Of a stretch of 39,558 bases of DNA, positions 35,944 through 39,558 are shown piece after piece; the stretch's first letter is position 1; each line of letters begins with the position of its first letter. Below the pieces are notes generated by a model. That model made no database searches. It was not told the DNA's origin and saw only the letters and a list, made by a program, of their open reading frames with translations. The translations under genes were made by a program, and so were the position numbers. The stretch covers positions 1-39,558 of the forward strand of contig JAHEFF010000031.1 in NCBI GenBank assembly GCA_024640315.1, read 5' to 3'. This stretch comes from Woeseiaceae bacterium (GTDB taxonomy: Bacteria > Pseudomonadota > Gammaproteobacteria > Steroidobacterales > Woeseiaceae).

Positions 35944-36483
35944 CTACTCTTTGCCGCGGTTAAACACGACCTCGTGAATGTGCACGCCGTTGTTCTGGCC
36001 AGCGTCTTCCAGATATTTCTTAAGGGCATATTTGCCACTGCGAAATGCAATATCGTCCCACGGGATTTCGTCTTTGCTGAAGAGCGCAACGTCCAGGGAT
36101 TCTTCACCGGCAGAAAATCCACTCTCAAGGCTTGCTGTAAAGAAAAGGTGTAGCTGACCCGCTTGAGGCACGTCGACGGACGCAAACAGGTGTCCGATAG
36201 TCACCTCGGCGCAGGCCTCTTCCAGTGTTTCCCTCGCAGCACCCTCTGCAATGGTTTCACCAATCTCCATGAAACCCGCCGGCACGGTCCAGTATCCCGA
36301 ACGGGGTTCTATGGCGCGCTTGCACAAAAGGATCTTGCCGTCCTTCTCCGGGACACAGCCGACCACGACTTTGGGATTCTGGTAGTGAACGGTATCGCAG
36401 CTGTCGCAGATCCAGCGTTCTTTCGTGTCGCCTTTGGGAATTCTTTGGACGACGGTCTCGCCGCAGTTTGAGCAATACTTCAT
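35944..36483 (-). CDS. Zinc-ribbon Nudix hydrolase
   Basis: The 179-residue protein has an N-terminal zinc ribbon (YCSNCGE...WICDSCD, four Cys) and a Nudix hydrolase domain. The Nudix box reads GFMEIGETIAEGAARETLEEACAEV; the motif Gly after the EE is Cys. Relatives with this layout hydrolyse nucleoside diphosphate compounds such as NADH or ADP-ribose, but the substrate is not predictable here. The ATG at 36483 lies 23 bp beyond the 3' end of the tRNA-Leu gene on the same strand and has no clear ribosome site. A hydrophobic membrane segment is not seen, so it is cytosolic. Confidence 0.92.
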   Translation of the reverse strand: MKYCSNCGETVVQRIPKGDTKERWICDSCDTVHYQNPKVVVGCVPEKDGKILLCKRAIEPRSGYWTVPAGFMEIGETIAEGAARETLEEACAEVTIGHLFASVDVPQAGQLHLFFTASLESGFSAGEESLDVALFSKDEIPWDDIAFRSGKYALKKYLEDAGQNNGVHIHEVVFNRGKE

Positions 36484-36506
36484 AGAGTTACAGGGACTTA
36501 TTGTGA

Positions 36507-36593
36507 TGGTGCCGGGAGCGAGAATCGAACTCGCACTTCCTTTCAGAAACCGGATTTTGAATCCGGCGCGTCTACCAGTTCCGCCACCCCGGC
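36507..36593 (-). tRNA. tRNA-Leu (anticodon CAA)
   Basis: The 87-nt gene folds as a class II tRNA with a long variable arm. The seven-base anticodon loop is TTCAAAA, read as anticodon CAA for UUG. The acceptor stem GCCGGGG pairs with TCCCGGC (one G-U), the T-loop is GTTCGATTC, and the 3' CCA is encoded. It is a single copy here and lies just upstream of the Nudix gene. Confidence 0.96.
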
Positions 36594-36738
36594 TTGATCA
36601 CTTGTCTGCCAAAGCTGCCTGCTCACAGGCTCTCGGGCCGAAAGGCGGTAAGTATATGCGGGAGAATCCGGACCCGCCACACTATACTGAATTTAATCTG
36701 CGACCATTTTCTGCTCACCCGCATCCAATACACAAGAC

Positions 36739-37350
36739 ATGAGTAAATTTGCTGATATTCAGATCGATCCGGCAATCGTGAAGCGCGCAACCCGAGGGGA
36801 TGCGAAGGCTCACGAGATCCTCTATCGCGCCTTTTCAGCGCCAGTGTTTTCGGTATGTCTGCGGTTTACCCGTGTGCCGGCCCAGGCCGAAGATCTGCTG
36901 CAGGAGACCTTTATTGAGGTGATCCGAAAAATCACGCAGTTCCGTGGAGATGCCCCGATCGGCATCTGGATTCGCCGGATAGCGGTGTCGAAAGCGCTCA
37001 TGTTCCTGCGGTCAGCGTGGCATGCGAGAGGACAGAGTCTCGACGATGACTGGGAAGAGATGACATTCGAGGTCCGGCCCTCAGCAGCGGGATCCCAGCA
37101 GCATGACCAGGCAATGGACCTCGATGCGGCGATGGCCGACCTGACACCGGTCAGCCGTGCGGTGGTTTGGTTGCACGATGTCGAGGGCTACACGCACAAG
37201 GAAATAGCCGGATTAATGGGCAAAACGGAGAGCTTCTCGAAATCACAGCTCTCCCGCGCCTACCAGAGGCTAAGGCCTATGCTCGATGCGGAAATGGAAA
37301 GAGAGAACGCGACGTCAGCTATGCAGGAATCGGCACTTGGCAGTTTTTGA
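36739..37350 (+). CDS. RNA polymerase sigma factor, ECF-type sigma-70 family
   Basis: The 203-residue protein has the sigma-70 region 2 (AEDLLQETFIEVIRKITQFRG, then IWIRRIAVSKALMFLR) and region 4 (LTPVSRAVVWLHDVEGYTHKEIAGLMGKTESFSKSQLSRAYQRLR) helix-turn-helix, without region 3, as in ECF factors. It is followed 26 bp downstream by a one-pass membrane protein and then by a secreted PDZ protein, the usual neighbourhood of an ECF regulon. A TATACT at 36683-36688 may be a -10. Which promoters it reads is unknown. Confidence 0.92.
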   Translation: MSKFADIQIDPAIVKRATRGDAKAHEILYRAFSAPVFSVCLRFTRVPAQAEDLLQETFIEVIRKITQFRGDAPIGIWIRRIAVSKALMFLRSAWHARGQSLDDDWEEMTFEVRPSAAGSQQHDQAMDLDAAMADLTPVSRAVVWLHDVEGYTHKEIAGLMGKTESFSKSQLSRAYQRLRPMLDAEMERENATSAMQESALGSF

Positions 37351-37376
37351 CGGTGCGCCGAATCAGGACATGAAAC

Positions 37377-37970
37377 ATGACAGACAATGAAACGCAGGAC
37401 GACAAAATGAATTGTGGTTTGAGCATTGCGGAACGCGATGTTTTGCAGGCCAGGCTCGGCGAGCTTGAAGACACAGTACCCCCGCGCGAGGTCTGGAAGC
37501 GTATTGAAGCTCAGGCTCGCGCCGAGGGCCTGTTCAGGCAGCGTTTTGCCGAAGGGACCAGGTGGTTTGCCGGAACCGGTATCGCCGCGGCGGTTGTGCT
37601 TGCCGTGCTCAATATTCCGTTCGCTACAACTGTCGTCGATAACGGCGATCAGAATATCAGCGCAACGCCGCCGGTATCTGTTGCAACTGGTGACTCTACG
37701 CCGACGAATCTGAACACGCTGATGGTTCAGTCACGGCAGATCGAAAGAGATTTGCGGTCATTGCCTGGCCAGCCGAGCCTGATGAGGGCGAGCACGGCGG
37801 CGACGATTGCCGAACTGGAAGATCGAATTGCAGTGATCGACTACTGGCTCAACCATCCGCAGGTTCGGATGAGTCAGGAACAGACAGAAACCTACTGGCG
37901 CGAGCGCGTCAGGCTTATGAATTCATTACTGAACCTGCGCAGGGCGCAGGCACAGCGAATGGCATTTTAG
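37377..37970 (+). CDS. Probable membrane anti-sigma factor / regulator of the ECF sigma factor
   Basis: This 197-residue protein is not one I can name by family. It has an Asp/Glu-rich, helical N-terminal half (residues 1-60, cytoplasmic candidate), one membrane segment at about 66-84 (GTGIAAAVVLAVLNIPFA), and a periplasmic portion with a helical coiled-coil-like stretch (about 115-190). This topology and its place 26 bp after the sigma gene suggest an anti-sigma factor. The ZAS-type HxxxCxxC zinc motif is absent, so the inference rests on position and topology. The ATG at 37377 is preceded by AGGA about ten bases upstream. Confidence 0.7.
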   Translation: MTDNETQDDKMNCGLSIAERDVLQARLGELEDTVPPREVWKRIEAQARAEGLFRQRFAEGTRWFAGTGIAAAVVLAVLNIPFATTVVDNGDQNISATPPVSVATGDSTPTNLNTLMVQSRQIERDLRSLPGQPSLMRASTAATIAELEDRIAVIDYWLNHPQVRMSQEQTETYWRERVRLMNSLLNLRRAQAQRMAF

Positions 37971-38037
37971 ATTGATGATATGGAGAAGTGTCCTGATCGC
38001 TCGTTTGGGTTGAGATGCCAGGACCAGGAGTAGTTAC

Positions 38038-39159
38038 ATGATGATCCGGAATAAAACACTGACTTTGACGGCGCTCGCTATTGCATGCAGCCCCGCGTTG
38101 GCGCAGCAGTCTGATGACGCGTTGGAAGCGCAGATGCGTGAAGCGGAGATACGGCTCTCCGAGAAGGACGTCCGGGAATTGGAGCGGTCTGCTGAAGTGT
38201 TGGCGGTTGAGGCAATGGAAGCCGCCCGGCAGGCTAAGGGCGAGTCGGAGGAAGTTGAGGTCCGCTTGAGAGAGGCCGAACTCCGCATGGCCGAAGCTGC
38301 CCGGCAGGTTGCCGAACTGTCCATGCAACAGTTGCCCCGGGTCCAGCATATTGAACGCATTATGCGTTCGAATGATGGCCCGGTACTGGGCGTTATGATC
38401 GGTGCACCCGCCGCAGGCGGGCCGGTCAAAGGTCTGGAAATCATGGGTGTAACGCCGGGTGGCGCGGCGGCGGAATCCGGCCTGCGCGCGGGAGATGTCA
38501 TTACCTCGATCAATGGTGAATCGCTTGACGGCGACGACGGCAAACAGTCTGCTGGAAAATTGCTCGATTTCATGAAGGGTGTCGAAGACGGTGACGAGCT
38601 TGAAATCGAGTACCTGCGCGATGGCAAGATCAAAACTGTCGCGCTGACACCAAAACCCATGGAGAGCAATCTGTTCGCGTTCCAGTTTGACGACAAGGAT
38701 TTGACGTCTCCCGATGTCGAACTGCATCTGGCGCCCGGTGTGCGGGAACAGGACCATGGATTTGTCTGGATTGGACATGATGGCGGATTTGGCGACATGG
38801 AAATGGTGAAGCTCACCGATCGCCTCGGCACGTATTTTGGAACGGATGAGGGTTTGCTGGTCGTACGTGCGCCATCTAATGAAGAATTGAAACTAGAGGA
38901 CGGCGACGTCATTCTGAATATCGACGGGCGTAAGCCAAATTCGGTGTCCCATGCGGTTCGCATACTCGGTTCATACCAGGGTGGTGAGGATCTGAAAATT
39001 GAGATCATGCGTGACAAGCGCAAACGAACCATCGACCTTACGGTTCCGGATAACCGTCGCAGCTGGGCAGGCCCGCCGGCCGCGCCGCGAGCTACTCTTG
39101 CGCCACGCGCGCCGGTTGCGCCAGGACCGGTCATTGCAACTGGCGATGAACGAATTTAG
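38038..39159 (+). CDS. Periplasmic protein with coiled coil and two PDZ domains
   Basis: The 373-residue protein has a signal peptide (about 1-22, ending SPALA), a highly charged heptad-like coiled coil (about 28-95), and two PDZ domains (about 115-200, with PGGAAAESGLRAGDVITSINGES; and about 270-345, with LKLEDGDVILNIDGRK), then a Pro/Ala/Arg-rich tail. No protease domain is present, so it resembles an HtrA-like PDZ adaptor without the catalytic part. It follows the anti-sigma-like gene by 67 bp, and the strong AGGAG eight bases before the ATG shows active translation. PDZ domains can present misfolded outer-membrane-protein tails, but its role here is inferred from position. Confidence 0.88.
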   Translation: MMIRNKTLTLTALAIACSPALAQQSDDALEAQMREAEIRLSEKDVRELERSAEVLAVEAMEAARQAKGESEEVEVRLREAELRMAEAARQVAELSMQQLPRVQHIERIMRSNDGPVLGVMIGAPAAGGPVKGLEIMGVTPGGAAAESGLRAGDVITSINGESLDGDDGKQSAGKLLDFMKGVEDGDELEIEYLRDGKIKTVALTPKPMESNLFAFQFDDKDLTSPDVELHLAPGVREQDHGFVWIGHDGGFGDMEMVKLTDRLGTYFGTDEGLLVVRAPSNEELKLEDGDVILNIDGRKPNSVSHAVRILGSYQGGEDLKIEIMRDKRKRTIDLTVPDNRRSWAGPPAAPRATLAPRAPVAPGPVIATGDERI

Positions 39160-39283
39160 GCGCGGACACAATCGGGCGGTGCCCGAGTAAGGCGCTGCAT
39201 CGATCATCGCACTCTCAGTCTCCCGCGACTGTCCCGCCCTGAATGTGTTGCGTGCGGCCGCGCCTGGGTTACCATGCGCCGCC

Positions 39284-39558
39284 ATGTTTTTATCTGATTT
39301 CGACTACGAACTTCCCGCCGAGCTAATAGCAAGGTATCCGACGAAGGAGCGGTGTGGCAGCCGTCTTCTGGTGGTTGGGCGCGGAGTCGAAGATTATGAG
39401 TTTGCAGATCTGCCGGCGCTGCTCAACCCGGGTGACCTGCTTGTCTTTAATAATACCCGCGTTATCCGTGCAAGGTTGCGGGGTCGGAAAGAAACCGGCG
39501 GCCGCGCAGAGATCCTCATTGAGCGGTTGTTGTCAGATAACGAAGCGCTTGCGCTGGT
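39284..39558 (+). CDS. queA: tRNA preQ1(34) S-adenosylmethionine ribosyltransferase-isomerase, partial
   Basis: QueA builds epoxyqueuosine in the tRNA wobble position from preQ1 and SAM. The visible 91 residues start at the ATG at 39284: [15 protein letters not shown], the [22 protein letters not shown] motif, and the [11 protein letters not shown] segment are the family N-terminus. The gene continues past the right edge. The 124 bp upstream contain a short hairpin (TCGGGC-GGT-GCCCGA, 39172-39186) that lacks a U-tract. Confidence 0.96.
   Translation, partial: MFLSDFDYELPAELIARYPTKERCGSRLLVVGRGVEDYEFADLPALLNPGDLLVFNNTRVIRARLRGRKETGGRAEILIERLLSDNEALAL

Noticed and set aside
38034..39134. A 366-residue open frame antisense to the double-PDZ gene
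   Set aside because: Its product is a Ser/Arg/Pro-rich low-complexity sequence typical of a codon-bias shadow; the plus-strand frame has a signal peptide, PDZ motifs and a good ribosome site.
39172..39186. Hairpin TCGGGC-GGT-GCCCGA after the PDZ gene as a terminator
   Set aside because: The stem is short and has no T-run on either side, so it is not a convincing rho-independent terminator.

Overview
The window reads as an ordinary chromosomal segment of a moderately GC-rich gammaproteobacterium, probably marine and lipid-oxidising. The evidence is gene content: a 180-kDa-class NAD-glutamate dehydrogenase, the xerD-dsbC pair, ZapE, the moaACDE/mobA cluster, a large TonB-dependent receptor and many fatty-acid oxidation genes. 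A Woeseiales/Steroidobacterales-like lineage would fit, but that is a guess. I see no IS element, prophage, CRISPR array or rRNA.

Layout. 1-6.8 kb: a truncated double-receiver protein and thrS (minus), divergent glnS (plus) followed by a 141-bp tandem duplication of its own 3' end, then a SAM hydrolase (DUF62) and a VUT/YhhQ-type transporter (minus). 6.8-9.2 kb: two adjacent acyl-CoA dehydrogenase genes that look like the subunits of a heteromeric enzyme. 9.3-12.8 kb: molybdopterin operon moaA-moaC-mobA-moaD-moaE, meeting a convergent mocA-like nucleotidyltransferase. 12.8-18 kb: a MaoC-type hydratase, a cysteine synthase fused to a glutaredoxin, a 59-residue membrane protein, a bidirectional terminator and a 928-residue TonB-dependent receptor. 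18.2-21.6 kb: an acyl-CoA ligase, an SDR protein with a damaged catalytic motif and a TesB thioesterase in one plus-strand run.

21.7-29.1 kb (minus): gpmA, NAD-glutamate dehydrogenase, a MarR regulator with a likely operator inside its own promoter, and zapE. 29.2-33.7 kb: ETF-ubiquinone oxidoreductase (plus), then a 3-hydroxyacyl-CoA dehydrogenase-type SDR, a thiolase and a PlsC acyltransferase (minus). 33.7-36.6 kb: a regulatory region with two CRP-like palindromes, xerD, dsbC, a zinc-ribbon Nudix hydrolase and tRNA-Leu(CAA). 36.7-39.6 kb: an ECF-type sigma factor, a probable membrane anti-sigma factor, a secreted double-PDZ protein and the start of queA.

Functionally, the ligase, acyl-CoA dehydrogenases, MaoC hydratase, SDR dehydrogenase, thiolase, thioesterase and ETF-QO together make an almost complete acyl-CoA oxidation route delivering electrons to ubiquinone; the TonB receptor may import a substrate. 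No clearly new multi-gene system is present. The best leads are the Cys synthase-glutaredoxin fusion, the sigma/anti-sigma/PDZ unit, the paired CRP-like sites, the glnS tail duplication, the SDR with a displaced lysine and the degenerate double-receiver protein beside thrS.
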